From assembly GCA_963748005.1 (NCBI GenBank), contig CAVVHH010000002.1, positions 124,001 through 188,000 of the forward strand: a stretch of DNA of 64,000 bases, given 5' to 3'. A program made the translations under genes and the position numbers. Source of the stretch: CAILZL01 sp963748005. GTDB taxonomy: Bacteria > Pseudomonadota > Gammaproteobacteria > Steroidobacterales > Steroidobacteraceae. Each line of letters begins with the position of its first letter. Within the stretch, counting starts at the first letter, position 1. Positions 17,084-26,282 of the stretch are shown one piece after another. Below the pieces are notes generated by a model that saw nothing but the letters and a program-made list of their open reading frames with translations, was not told the origin of the DNA and made no database searches.

Positions 17084-18658
17084 CTATTTCTGATAGACCG
17101 TAACGACCCCACTTGCAGGAATGTTGGAGACCAGCGGGTTGCCAGTGCCAATCGTGATATCGCTCCGGTTAACCGAAAGGGCACTATCCGTGGTGTACTG
17201 GACGCCGTACGTTCCAGCAGGCAATCCATTCACCGTGAAGTCACCGCCGCTGCCTGCGATCAGTGACACAGCATACTTGCCATTGGTATTGATGAATGCA
17301 AGGGGACGGCGCGAGGAATCATTTGATGTTACCTTGATGCGCGTTGCGCCGAAGCGCGCATGGCGCCAGATTTGGGCGAGGGCCCGTGTTTTCTGTGCAA
17401 GCTCAACATGCGGCGCCTGGCCTGAGAGATGTACATACAAATAATTCCATCCGCTCGTATAGGAATCCGGGTCAGAGTCAGGAGCGGCAATGCTCCATTG
17501 CTGCCAGGCCGACACATTCGCCTGCGTAAGATCGCTATATAGAGTCGACACATCGGCGCCGCCTAACTCCAGCATTGCGGTCGTAACGCCAATTTGATTG
17601 GCGTATGAAAGGATCGACTGCAACAGAGAATCCGCAGGAGAGTCGTAACGATGATAAGCGAGCGTTGTAATGCGGGAGGACGCGCCTGGAACTGCGCGCG
17701 CCGCAGTCAAGTAGCTTTGCGCGTGTCCAGCACTGGTAGTCGACGGCGCGATGATCTGTGGGGCATATCCGGCCGTCTGTAAGCGGGCGCCAGCTGCGGC
17801 AATCGCTTGCCCAACCTGCGCACCAAGCCAACTACTGGTAGTGTCCGGCTCCAGCATGATCTCGAGCGCATCAGGCTTGATATTGTACTTCGCCTTCAGA
17901 TGATCAAATACGGCGAGGATGAACTCTGCATACTCATCTGGCGACGTCGCGTGGTTCAAATTGCCAGCACTACCTTGCGGGTTGAAGTCGACGAAATTGA
18001 AATTGATGAAGAGCTTCTCACCTTTCGCCGCGAGAAGGGACTGCACCGGCAAGATAAAATTATCAACCTGATAGTCAACAAAACCGAAATGAAAGCCCGC
18101 GGCGTTCAGCGAATTGGGATCGGAATTGTCGTTAATCTTGCGGTAACGGCAAACACGGAAATCCTGGTAGGTATCCTGACCGCCGGTGAAGCGCGCCCAG
18201 CAATCAGTATCGCTCTCCATGCCTGAAAATCCTTCGAGGCGAATGCGGTTAATGCCCACGTCGCTGACAAGCGAATTCATAATCTCATCGCGATAGGCCA
18301 GCCATGAACCGTCAAATTTGTTGCCCGATTTGTCCTGCTCCCAAGTTCGGGGCGTCGCTTCCCAGCCGTTCAAGACCTGGTAAAGCTGGGTGGAATCAAC
18401 AGTAATCAGCGAGCCGCTCGGAGTGGAGGTGGAGGTGGAGGTGGAGGTGGAGCTTGATGTTGATGTTGATGATGTTGAGGCTGAGCTAGAGGTGGAGCTA
18501 GACGTTGAGGTGGAGGTGGAGGTGGACTCGTCGCTGCCCCCACAACCGCTGAAGACTGCAGACGTCAGCACTGATAAAACTATCAGTATCATGCTGCGCA
18601 CGTTCGGATCAACTTTCCAACCGATTGCGTGACGCCGTCCGGACTGTGAGATGGTCAT
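17084..18658 (-). CDS. Lipoprotein glycoside-hydrolase-like protein with Ser/Thr repeat linker
   Basis: About 524 residues from ATG at 18658; a TTG 57 bases upstream extends the frame but is less likely. A basic n-region and hydrophobic core (MILIVLSVLTSAVFSGC) precede lipobox Cys39. A Ser/Thr-only linker (about residues 45-80) follows. The rest resembles TIM-barrel glycosidases of the GH5/GH30/GH39 clan: YQVLNGWEATPRTW, VGINRIRLEGFSG, EKLFINFNFVDFNPQ. Glu in IMLEPDTTSSW is the likely acid/base and Glu in TTAMLELGGAD the likely nucleophile. A C-terminal beta-domain ends at VVTVYQK. It is probably outer-membrane-anchored and acts on the exported or another polysaccharide. The linker DNA is a hexamer repeat (18421-18530). 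Confidence 0.8.
   Translation of the reverse strand: MTISQSGRRHAIGWKVDPNVRSMILIVLSVLTSAVFSGCGGSDESTSTSTSTSSSTSSSASTSSTSTSSSTSTSTSTSTPSGSLITVDSTQLYQVLNGWEATPRTWEQDKSGNKFDGSWLAYRDEIMNSLVSDVGINRIRLEGFSGMESDTDCWARFTGGQDTYQDFRVCRYRKINDNSDPNSLNAAGFHFGFVDYQVDNFILPVQSLLAAKGEKLFINFNFVDFNPQGSAGNLNHATSPDEYAEFILAVFDHLKAKYNIKPDALEIMLEPDTTSSWLGAQVGQAIAAAGARLQTAGYAPQIIAPSTTSAGHAQSYLTAARAVPGASSRITTLAYHRYDSPADSLLQSILSYANQIGVTTAMLELGGADVSTLYSDLTQANVSAWQQWSIAAPDSDPDSYTSGWNYLYVHLSGQAPHVELAQKTRALAQIWRHARFGATRIKVTSNDSSRRPLAFINTNGKYAVSLIAGSGGDFTVNGLPAGTYGVQYTTDSALSVNRSDITIGTGNPLVSNIPASGVVTVYQK
18421..18530. repeat. Imperfect hexanucleotide (GGAGGT-type) tandem repeat inside a coding region
   Basis: Runs of GGAGGT/GGTGGA units with TGATGT variants encode the Ser-Thr linker of the glycosidase-like lipoprotein on the minus strand (ACCTCC encodes Thr-Ser). 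The six-base unit keeps frame, so slippage would change linker length without killing the gene. Confidence 0.85.
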
Positions 18659-18889
18659 ATGGCTTGTATCGACTACTATAAGCCACAACTTACTCGCGTT
18701 GCCCCAGCATGACAATCCCCTGAATAGTGCGGCCCCAATCTGACCTTATCCCGATTCTGCTAACACGTGCCTTATTACGCTGCAACCCTACGTAATTGCC
18801 GAACTCTGCTGCCAATCCCAACTTAAAGTAGTGAAATGGCGACAGTTAGCGCGTAAATTCACTTCACGCAATGTTTCTTGATCACTTGG

Positions 18890-20674
18890 CTAATCCAGCT
18901 TCCGCAAACGTTCCAAGTGCGGAATCACAATCTCGATCAACCTTTGCCGCGATCCAAGCGACGTGAATGTGTGATCCGCATTGGGAACAAACTCAATACC
19001 AATGCGTTGACTGTTTACCAGCCGCCTTAATGAAAATTTACCTTCCCCCTGCAACACACCCAATCCTCGATCGAATTCTGAGAACACAAATTGTACGCTG
19101 ACAGCTCGCTGGGTCAGCTTGGTCAGGTTTTGCATTACGTCATCGTGCATCGGCACGTTCAGCAGTCTGCCCGCTTCTCTGAATCCAGAAATCACTTTCA
19201 ACTGCAGCGATGCCATCAGCACCCTCGATACCCCCGCCACATCAACCCGCCCATTCAACACTTTCTGCCAGGAGTCCCTACGGAAAAAGTTTCTTTTGTA
19301 ACGATTCACATCCGACACCAAGCGATGGGGCGGCAGTGACAATGACATGCCCTCCTGATAGCGATAAGTCAGCGGATTGATCAACACGATTCCACATACA
19401 CCCAGCCCAGCAGACGCTGCCCGATAAGCGTGGTATGCCCCTGAACAGATGCCCAGCAGAACGCATCGCTCAAACCCTAGCAACTGCAGACTCTCTACGA
19501 TCTGTACCGTATCTTCAGCACTTTGCTCTGAATACACGACATTCTCCGCAATTGACGACCTAGCAGGGCTATCACCTACACCAGACTGGTCTACTCTGAT
19601 AACCGTATGACCGGCAGCGGCAAGCTGACGCGCTAGAGATACATAAACGCGGTTAGGACCAATGCGGTGCACCGTGCCTGCTGTCAGTAGCACAATCGTG
19701 AGGCATCGCCCTGAGTTGACCGGAACTTCAACCAGAGACCGAGTCACAATACTGAACAGGCGACGCTCCCGCCCCAGCCAGACCACCTGTTCACGCACCC
19801 CATCCGATGCAAGCACTGCCTCATGGCGCAAACCAGCACTCAGCGGATTGTCTCGGCGCTCTGCACCAAGTGCACTGTCGCAATCAATTCTGGCTACCAG
19901 CTTATCTAACCATTCCTTGCACTGAGACCATAAGTTCACAGGGATCACTGTCTCATGCGGTTGCTGCAACAGGCCAACATAGTCTTCTGAAAGGATCTGC
20001 TGCAGATCTACTGACGACACCTGCACCCGATTCAGGAATTTGACTGGAGCCGGTCGATCCACCCGGTTTATCACCAGCCAGTGGGGGACACTGGCCGACG
20101 CAATCTGCATCAAGTCCACGTCCTCGACGGCCTTGACCGTGTCTGGTGAAAGTGTGAGGCCGCCGCAATCGAAACCATTCACGTCTTGAACAGCAATACC
20201 GTCCTGGGCATCGGCGGCGGCTTTCAGAACACGCAATTCACGCAAATAGCGCTTGCCCTGGATCACAGCATCAAGAGCGATGATACCGTGCACGTCATTG
20301 CGACGCTCCGCCACCTGCACGGCAAGCGGTACACCCAGCCTCATGCCAACCAGAACAATCTGGGCCACGGTCGATTGTGTGCGGACTACCTCAATCGCTG
20401 CATCAATTCCGTCCAGCCAGCCCTGCCACTCCCCTGCCTGACCATTGACTCCCGCGGAGTCCCCGGACCCAATGTAATCAAACCGCATAACACAGAATCC
20501 AGAATCAGAAAGTAGCTCTGCCAGATGTCGCAATCCCCGAAAAGCACGGATATATTCATCACCAAGTGGATTGCATATCACGACACCCAGCGTTGGTGCT
20601 TGCCGCCCAACCGGTTTATGCAGCCAACCAAACAGTTCTCTGCCAGCGCGATCTTGAAAATAATGCGGTCCCAA
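18890..20674 (-). CDS. Tandem alpha/beta-hydrolase protein of exosortase-associated type
   Basis: 594 residues made of two alpha/beta-hydrolase domains. Domain 1 (about 1-270) has LGVVICNPLGDEYIRAFRGL and CVMRFDYIGSGDSAG, but its elbow reads VGMRLG, lacking the nucleophile Ser. Domain 2 (about 300-594) has TVIRVDQSGVGDSPA and elbow LLGICSGAYHAY, with Cys in the GxCxG position, plus NADHTF carrying the likely catalytic His. Exosortase-A-associated loci often contain two separate hydrolases of this kind next to an acyl ligase and carrier protein, as at 24442-26222; here they are fused. A thioesterase or acyltransferase role on carrier-bound acyl groups is plausible. The start is TTG with AGGAAAG upstream. 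Confidence 0.82.
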   Translation of the reverse strand: MGPHYFQDRAGRELFGWLHKPVGRQAPTLGVVICNPLGDEYIRAFRGLRHLAELLSDSGFCVMRFDYIGSGDSAGVNGQAGEWQGWLDGIDAAIEVVRTQSTVAQIVLVGMRLGVPLAVQVAERRNDVHGIIALDAVIQGKRYLRELRVLKAAADAQDGIAVQDVNGFDCGGLTLSPDTVKAVEDVDLMQIASASVPHWLVINRVDRPAPVKFLNRVQVSSVDLQQILSEDYVGLLQQPHETVIPVNLWSQCKEWLDKLVARIDCDSALGAERRDNPLSAGLRHEAVLASDGVREQVVWLGRERRLFSIVTRSLVEVPVNSGRCLTIVLLTAGTVHRIGPNRVYVSLARQLAAAGHTVIRVDQSGVGDSPARSSIAENVVYSEQSAEDTVQIVESLQLLGFERCVLLGICSGAYHAYRAASAGLGVCGIVLINPLTYRYQEGMSLSLPPHRLVSDVNRYKRNFFRRDSWQKVLNGRVDVAGVSRVLMASLQLKVISGFREAGRLLNVPMHDDVMQNLTKLTQRAVSVQFVFSEFDRGLGVLQGEGKFSLRRLVNSQRIGIEFVPNADHTFTSLGSRQRLIEIVIPHLERLRKLD

Positions 20675-20838
20675 TGACTACTTTCCTATTGCTGCCAATC
20701 CCAGTTGAAGTCCACACCTGAATCAGCAACTGATATCAGAATATGTTGCAGCGCGAGAGCTGAGCACTGGCGTACCAAACACAGTGCAACCTAGATTGCC
20801 GCACTACTGCACGTCAGGCAACGACTCACCTTGATTTT

Positions 20839-22017
20839 TCAGTAGTTGAAGCGGGTTTTCAGGGCAAGAAAACGACGTTCGTATATATGATATATCACCC
20901 ACTCCAGAACGAAACATGCACCGATCATCAAAGTCATCAGGAACAGCGCCAGCCAGAGTCGTGATGTCGTCAACAACCCATGGGTTGCCAACCACGGCAC
21001 CGCCACGCCGTCGTAGAGTGGTTTATGAATCACGTATATTCCATAGGAATACTTGCCCAGCGCTCTAAGTGGCATCCATGAAAACACTTCCGCAAGCATA
21101 GCTGTCTGGCCAGCGTCCTTCTTCCGTTCAGCTAATATGACAGACAGCACCACCAGTCCAAACACCACCGCTAACAACGTATAACCAAAGGTCTGGGTTT
21201 CGTACTTTGTTCTTGGATATGCTCCTTGGACAATAAGCAAGCCGACAGAAAACAGCAATACTGCCCATATCATGGGAGTCCATGGCGAAATTCCGGAGAC
21301 GATCTTCCATAGGTTGTGATTCCGTTCGATGGCAGCAACTAGCGCCCCGACGGCCAGGGCATCCATTCGGCAAATGGAAATGCTGTAGACCGCCTCTTCA
21401 TTGATACCCAATCCCAGCAACCCACAGCGGATACCAAATGCCGCAATGATCAATACCACACAGAATGTCGCAATTCGTTGTGATGAGTTTGCCCGTATCA
21501 CCAGCGGCCACAACAGATAAAACTGCTCCTCAACTGCCAAGGACCAGAAATGCGGGAACGCACCCGGCAACTCTGCAAATGGATGTATCCAGTTGGATAG
21601 GAACAACCAGTACCAAATAGTTGAACCACCGTGACCTGCTTCCACAGATCCAGCACCACCCCCGAACATGACGCTTGCAACCAACAAAAGCAGAAGCGCA
21701 CCGTAGTACATGGGAAAGATTCGTAATACACGCCGCATATAAAATGCGCGGTAATAATTAGCAGAAGCTTTTGTCTCGAGCAGGATCCGCGTGATCAGAT
21801 AGCCACTCAGGACAAAAAATAACTCAACTCCGACCCAGCCAAGGTCCATACCCAGCTGAAACAAATATGCAATGGAGTCACGTGGCGCTACCAGCATCCC
21901 AAAATTGTGCGCCAACACCATCAGAATCGCCACCCCCCTGATCCCATCAAGGGCAGGCAGGTGGGTACGTTGCTTGGTGCGCAGAGGCGCACCAGTTGGT
22001 ACCTGTGTCGGATGCAT
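20839..22017 (-). CDS. Membrane acyltransferase (acyltransferase 3 family)
   Basis: 392 residues with about ten transmembrane helices. The family signature is near the N-terminus: LPALDGIRGVAILMVLAHNF, with the conserved His in the first helix, followed by GWVGVELFFVLSGYLITRIL and MRRVLRIFPMYYGALLL. HFWSLAVEEQFYLLWPLV is the second family motif. These proteins transfer acetyl or other acyl groups from the cytoplasm to sugars on the periplasmic side, as in OafA-type O-antigen acetylation. AAGAAAG lies before the ATG. Likely decorates the polysaccharide made by this locus. Confidence 0.94.
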   Translation of the reverse strand: MHPTQVPTGAPLRTKQRTHLPALDGIRGVAILMVLAHNFGMLVAPRDSIAYLFQLGMDLGWVGVELFFVLSGYLITRILLETKASANYYRAFYMRRVLRIFPMYYGALLLLLVASVMFGGGAGSVEAGHGGSTIWYWLFLSNWIHPFAELPGAFPHFWSLAVEEQFYLLWPLVIRANSSQRIATFCVVLIIAAFGIRCGLLGLGINEEAVYSISICRMDALAVGALVAAIERNHNLWKIVSGISPWTPMIWAVLLFSVGLLIVQGAYPRTKYETQTFGYTLLAVVFGLVVLSVILAERKKDAGQTAMLAEVFSWMPLRALGKYSYGIYVIHKPLYDGVAVPWLATHGLLTTSRLWLALFLMTLMIGACFVLEWVIYHIYERRFLALKTRFNY

Positions 22018-22112
22018 TGGCTTTTACTTTCTTCTTTGGATCTTTGGATTAACTGCGATGCCCCATCGCATAAGACACCACCATCTAACGATTCGCGCTG
22101 TACACAACTCTT

Positions 22113-23213
22113 CTAAATGTAGTCAGTCCGCCCCAGCAATCGCTTGATTATGCTTTTCGGGGAACGTTGCCGACTCAGATCCATAGCATCCTGAATGCGC
22201 CAAATCTGCTCCATGGTCGCGACAGTGAGTCGTCGCCCAGGTGCCCGGGAAAAATTCTCCTCAGACTGGAGCGAACTTTTCGTCCCCAGCACAACGGTCG
22301 AGACCTCCGGAAACGAAAGTGGATAGGCAATCGCCGCCAAAGTCATGCTGCCGGCGTCCCTTTCCAGGAACCTGAAACGCTCCACCTGATCCAGTGTTGC
22401 TGCCAATTCCTTGGCCGCCAACTGACTTCGCCGATCATTCGGGTCAGTAAATCGAGCGCTTCGGCCATACTTCCCCGTCAAGAATCCTTCGCGGAGCGAG
22501 GACCTAACTATTACCCCCATCTCTCGCTTCCTTATATTGTCAATTGACAGCAGAAATGGATTGGGTTGCAGAAGGTTGAAAGGAATCTGAATCACGTCTA
22601 TGTCAGGCTGCCTCGATGCATAATCAATGGCCGACACCGTGGATGCTGATACTCCCACAGCTCGAGCCTTGCCAGCCTGCTTAGCTTTGCGCAACTCCTC
22701 ATAAAGCGCCGCACCTTCAGAGCGCGGAACCCAGTGCAACTGGTACAGATCCACATAGTCTGTTCGCATCGTACGCAGTTGCTGATCCAATACGGCAGTT
22801 AATGACGGAGCCTGCCCCGAATACTTTGTTGCAATATGCCATTTGCTTCTGCGCCCTTGCATGAACTCGCCAAGCAGGGTTTCAGCATTGCCGTAAACCT
22901 GCGCAGTATCCACAAAATTACAGCCCAGTTCCTCGGCACGTGACAATGCATCAACGGCATCCTGCCTGCTCACAGCTCCATACGCCATGCCGCCGATTCC
23001 CCAAGAACCAAAGCCTACTTCGGAAACCTGCAAACCGGTCTTGCCGAGGCGCCGGTAGACCATGCCATTTGCATGCCTGACCGCTGCTGCCATCGGTCCA
23101 GGTACTGCCAGCGAGCTGTCAACCCGGGTTCGTCGCCAGTTGAATCCTCCCAGCGTCAGCAAGCCAATTGCACCCACCGCAGACAGCATCACCATCCGGC
23201 GTGTTGTACGCAT
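22113..23213 (-). CDS. Aldo/keto reductase with twin-arginine-like leader
   Basis: 366 residues from ATG at 23213, chosen because AGGA lies four bases upstream; the frame extends to a GTG at 23237. The leader MRTTRRMVMLSAVGAIGLLT has an Arg pair and hydrophobic core, so the protein may be exported or membrane-tethered. The catalytic domain starts at about residue 52 (YRRLGKTGLQVSEVGFGSWG). Catalytic Asp/Tyr are in NFVDTAQVYG and Lys in HIATKYSGQ; the family motif GKARAVGVSAS and cofactor region follow. It reduces carbonyls with NADPH in the family; the substrate here is unknown. It is the intact paralogue of the pseudogene at 3859-6283. Confidence 0.93.
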   Translation of the reverse strand: MRTTRRMVMLSAVGAIGLLTLGGFNWRRTRVDSSLAVPGPMAAAVRHANGMVYRRLGKTGLQVSEVGFGSWGIGGMAYGAVSRQDAVDALSRAEELGCNFVDTAQVYGNAETLLGEFMQGRRSKWHIATKYSGQAPSLTAVLDQQLRTMRTDYVDLYQLHWVPRSEGAALYEELRKAKQAGKARAVGVSASTVSAIDYASRQPDIDVIQIPFNLLQPNPFLLSIDNIRKREMGVIVRSSLREGFLTGKYGRSARFTDPNDRRSQLAAKELAATLDQVERFRFLERDAGSMTLAAIAYPLSFPEVSTVVLGTKSSLQSEENFSRAPGRRLTVATMEQIWRIQDAMDLSRQRSPKSIIKRLLGRTDYI

Positions 23214-23443
23214 AGTGTCCTGCTCATTAGTTTCCACGGTGATTCAAGATGAGACACACCAGAATTGCCCACAGCTGTAAGGCATGATTTCCGCATCCTC
23301 CGGTGCGCCCGAGTGAACGCCAAATTGTCCCGAGTCGTGGTCTTACCCATTGCCACCTCGGGATTGAGAGGCAAAGCCATAGCAATACTTGGCGTTATGC
23401 GCGATAATTATAACCAATAACTCCGGAACCATTTTTACAACAA

Positions 23444-24445
23444 TCAATCAGGCTGCGCGGTTTCCGACACAGACTCAATGAGTACCGGTGGCAGATGCAT
23501 GTACTTCGTCGCTCTACGCTTCGCGTCGATATCATCAAATATCCACCGAGCCTGCTCGACCGAGATACTCAGAAATCGGGCCAACTCCTGAGCCTGCACT
23601 GCATGGTTATGTGCCCACAGTGCGATGTCCATCTGCTGGTATGGCAGTGCGAAATAAAACTCATCCTGACCTTGCTGCAAACTATAGGTATCAGTGGTAG
23701 GAACAGCATTACAAATCCGCTCTGGCAGCCCAAGATGTCTTGCCAGAGCATAAACCTGCGACTTATACAGGTGCGCAATTGGCTTGACATCAGCGGAACC
23801 ATCACCATTCTTCACAAAAAAACCCTGATCGTACTCCAGTCGATTTGGAGTGCCCACTACAGCAAAGTTCAGGCGATCAGCATGAAAATACTCCAGTGTT
23901 TTCCTCAGCCGTTGTTTGAAATTCGTGGCAGCAACAATCTGCAGGTACTCGCGTAGCGGCAGACGGTGTTCCTGCCGACATCCCATCGAGTTCTCAACTA
24001 TCAATTTGAATCTGTTGAACTGTCCTTCTGAACCTCCGGCGATTACGATCTTCATTCGCCAATCCCGTCCATACTCCGGGACAACACGCCTGACGGCTTC
24101 ATCGCGCCACTGATAACAGCCGATACCGTCAAGCGCCGGTTCAATATCAGCCACCAAGTACTGGACTCCCAGATGGTCAGCCAGCTCGATACCGCGCGCC
24201 GTGCTGTCGGGAGAAGAATCCCGCTCGGGCAACATCAGGGCAAAGACTCGCCCTGCGCCAAGCGCTTTGACCGCAAGGGCCAAACATGCTGAGCTGTCAA
24301 TTCCGCCAGAAACCGCAACCACCAGTCCGCGCCGATTCAAGGTGCGTGAAACAATCTCACGCAGGCCCTGCGAAATGCGTTGAGCCTCCGCTTCCGCATC
24401 AATGTTGAGGACGCTCCATTCCAGAGAATTCCTTGGTGCACTCAT
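23444..24445 (-). CDS. NAD-synthase-like ATP-pyrophosphatase (amide-forming)
   Basis: 333 residues. The PP-loop LVVAVSGGIDSSACLALAVK (SGGIDS at 46-51) identifies an adenylating amidotransferase of the NadE fold; DQGFFVKNGDGSADVKPIAH and ATKYMHLPP match NAD synthases. No glutaminase domain is present, so it would use ammonia or a partner amidotransferase. Its start overlaps the stop of the AMP-forming ligase (ATGA), and a carrier protein and an asparagine-synthase-like gene follow upstream. In such surface-polysaccharide modules NadE-like proteins are suspected to act on locus-specific carboxylates and not to make bulk NAD. A genuine NAD role cannot be excluded. Confidence 0.85.
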   Translation of the reverse strand: MSAPRNSLEWSVLNIDAEAEAQRISQGLREIVSRTLNRRGLVVAVSGGIDSSACLALAVKALGAGRVFALMLPERDSSPDSTARGIELADHLGVQYLVADIEPALDGIGCYQWRDEAVRRVVPEYGRDWRMKIVIAGGSEGQFNRFKLIVENSMGCRQEHRLPLREYLQIVAATNFKQRLRKTLEYFHADRLNFAVVGTPNRLEYDQGFFVKNGDGSADVKPIAHLYKSQVYALARHLGLPERICNAVPTTDTYSLQQGQDEFYFALPYQQMDIALWAHNHAVQAQELARFLSISVEQARWIFDDIDAKRRATKYMHLPPVLIESVSETAQPD

Positions 24446-25968
24446 AATTGTTCTCGGCTTGACAGACTTCTACGCGACAACTTGCCATTTTCGGTTTTTG
24501 GCAAGCTTGAAACAATATTGATCACTTTCGGTACCTTATACAGTGCCATGTTCGCACGACAGAATTCCTGAATCTGTAGAGTGCCGATAACCGCATTGTC
24601 CTCGAGCACTACAAAGGCATGGATAACCTGGCCCAGCAATCGATCATCCGAACCAACAACTGCGGCCTCCTGAACCCCCGGACATTCCTGCAGAACCTCT
24701 TCAATTTCCACCGGACTCACCCGATGGCCGCCCACCTTGATCATGTCGCTACGCCGGCCAGCGATGTACAGATAACCCTCTGCGTCAACACGACCAAGAT
24801 CACCTGTCTTCAACCACCCTTCGGATACTACCTGCCGGCTAGCTTGCTCGTTACCCCAGTACCCCAACATAATGTTGGGTCCACTAGCCCATATCTCACC
24901 CGTTTCACCAACTGGCATATGGTTTCCATGCTCATCACGTATCTGTATCTGAACGTCACGAATAGGTATTCCCACTGATCCAATCTTGTCAACCAGCCGC
25001 TCAGGTGGCAGATAAGTGAGTCTCGCTGTAGCCTCGGTTTGACCGTACATCACAAACAGAGAAGTGTGGGGTAACTGCTCGCGGAGAGCCTGCATCTGCC
25101 GTGCAGGCATCGCCCCACCAGCCAGAGTCACATAGCGAAGACTGGACAGTTCGAACCCGGAAAAGCCAGTCCTGGCGAGCAACATCGAGAACATTGAAGG
25201 CACCCCGGATAAACCTGTTGCCCGACTTGCCTGCACGGCCTGCAGGACAAGTTGTGGAAAGGCCAGGTTCCGAACAACCACCAGCGCAGCTCCGGAAACT
25301 ACGTGTGAAGTAATCAGCGAATTCCCGTAAGCATAGTTGGGAGGCAATGCAGTTACCACCCGATCAGCTGATGTCAGCCCCAAGTACTCAGCAATCGCCA
25401 GCGCATTTGAAGTCAAATTCCGATGGCTAAGCGTTACACCCTTCGGATCACCAGTTGACCCTGAGGTATACAGGATGCATGCGGGCGCCTGTTCAGAAGA
25501 TTGAGCGAAGCGGTCTTCTCCACCTGCCAAACTTGAATTTTCAAGTAAGAATGGATCATGAAAATCGCCATCTGCGAGCAGAACAGCAGCCTGATGCCCG
25601 GCACTCATAATCGCTTGGTACACCTCTTGGTTGTGAGGTTCCGCAATTACAACCACTGGCTGACAGTCAGCAAACCACTTCGAGTACTCGCGTCTTTTTG
25701 CGACAGAGCTAAGCGGAACAGCGATGGCTCCCACATGCATCACGGCAAGAAATGCAATCAGATAGGCAGATCCTGATGGCAGAGCAAGTGCAACACGATC
25801 TGCACCCTGGACTCCCATTTTTCTGAGCCTTACCGATAAGCGCAGAGCTGCATTGCAAAGCCCCCCATATCTCAAAACCCTGTCTTCGTCCCACAGCACC
25901 GGTGCGTCCGGCGTCACCTTGGCGCGTTGCGACGTGTAGCCCCATATTGAAAAATCAACCTGAGTCAC
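24442..25968 (-). CDS. AMP-forming acyl-CoA/acyl-carrier-protein ligase
   Basis: 508 residues of the ANL superfamily. Adenylation motif A3 is ACILYTSGSTGDPKGVTLSH (about 163-182), A5 is VMYGQTEATARLTYLPPE, A7/A8 is WLKTGDLGRVDAEGYLYIAG then RRSDMIKVGGHRVSPVEIEE. The C-terminal catalytic Lys lies in TENGKLSRRSL. It activates a carboxylic acid with ATP and should load it on the carrier protein encoded just upstream; the GTG start overlaps that gene's TGA by four bases. It resembles the exosortase-A-associated acyl ligases by context. Acid substrate unknown. Confidence 0.93.
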   Translation of the reverse strand: MTQVDFSIWGYTSQRAKVTPDAPVLWDEDRVLRYGGLCNAALRLSVRLRKMGVQGADRVALALPSGSAYLIAFLAVMHVGAIAVPLSSVAKRREYSKWFADCQPVVVIAEPHNQEVYQAIMSAGHQAAVLLADGDFHDPFLLENSSLAGGEDRFAQSSEQAPACILYTSGSTGDPKGVTLSHRNLTSNALAIAEYLGLTSADRVVTALPPNYAYGNSLITSHVVSGAALVVVRNLAFPQLVLQAVQASRATGLSGVPSMFSMLLARTGFSGFELSSLRYVTLAGGAMPARQMQALREQLPHTSLFVMYGQTEATARLTYLPPERLVDKIGSVGIPIRDVQIQIRDEHGNHMPVGETGEIWASGPNIMLGYWGNEQASRQVVSEGWLKTGDLGRVDAEGYLYIAGRRSDMIKVGGHRVSPVEIEEVLQECPGVQEAAVVGSDDRLLGQVIHAFVVLEDNAVIGTLQIQEFCRANMALYKVPKVINIVSSLPKTENGKLSRRSLSSREQL

Positions 25969-26222
25969 GAGATCCCGACGGATTGTTTCCGCGCCAGAAA
26001 GGCCACGATACTGTTGACCGAATCCAGATTGGCTGGAACCATTTCCTCGTCCGCCACCTGAATTCCGAAACTTTCCTCAACGAACGCGATCAGCTCGAGA
26101 ACTCCAGTGGAGTCGAGAGTACCCGCCTGTATCAATGAAGCCGAATTTTCCAGCTTGGTCTCATCGTCAGTAAACAGGTAGTTGGTCAGAATGAAATTAC
26201 GAATTTTGCTTTGGATCGACAT
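25965..26222 (-). CDS. Acyl carrier protein
   Basis: 85 residues from ATG at 26222 (MSIQSKIRNFILTNYLF). The frame extends upstream through ATG at 26240 to a TTG, but those add a non-helical tail. The phosphopantetheine Ser is S38 in GTLDSTGVLELI. Acidic helices ELIAFVEESFGIQVADEEM and VNSIVAFLARK complete the fold. Its stop overlaps the GTG of the AMP-forming ligase, so the ligase is the obvious loading partner. No convincing ribosome site is seen at either start. Confidence 0.9.
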   Translation of the reverse strand: MSIQSKIRNFILTNYLFTDDETKLENSASLIQAGTLDSTGVLELIAFVEESFGIQVADEEMVPANLDSVNSIVAFLARKQSVGIS

Positions 26223-26282
26223 ATAGGGTTTATCAACCATTGGAGGGACGGCTTTGCACGGCAATTGTCATGCGAACCACGA

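Noticed and set aside
18421..18530. Possible CRISPR-like or regulatory repeat array
   Set aside because: The units are six bases without spacers and lie in frame inside a coding sequence.
18390..18632. Plus-strand frame encoding an acidic Val-Glu repeat
   Set aside because: It is the reverse reading of the hexamer repeat that encodes the Ser/Thr linker; no domain, ribosome site or operon partner.
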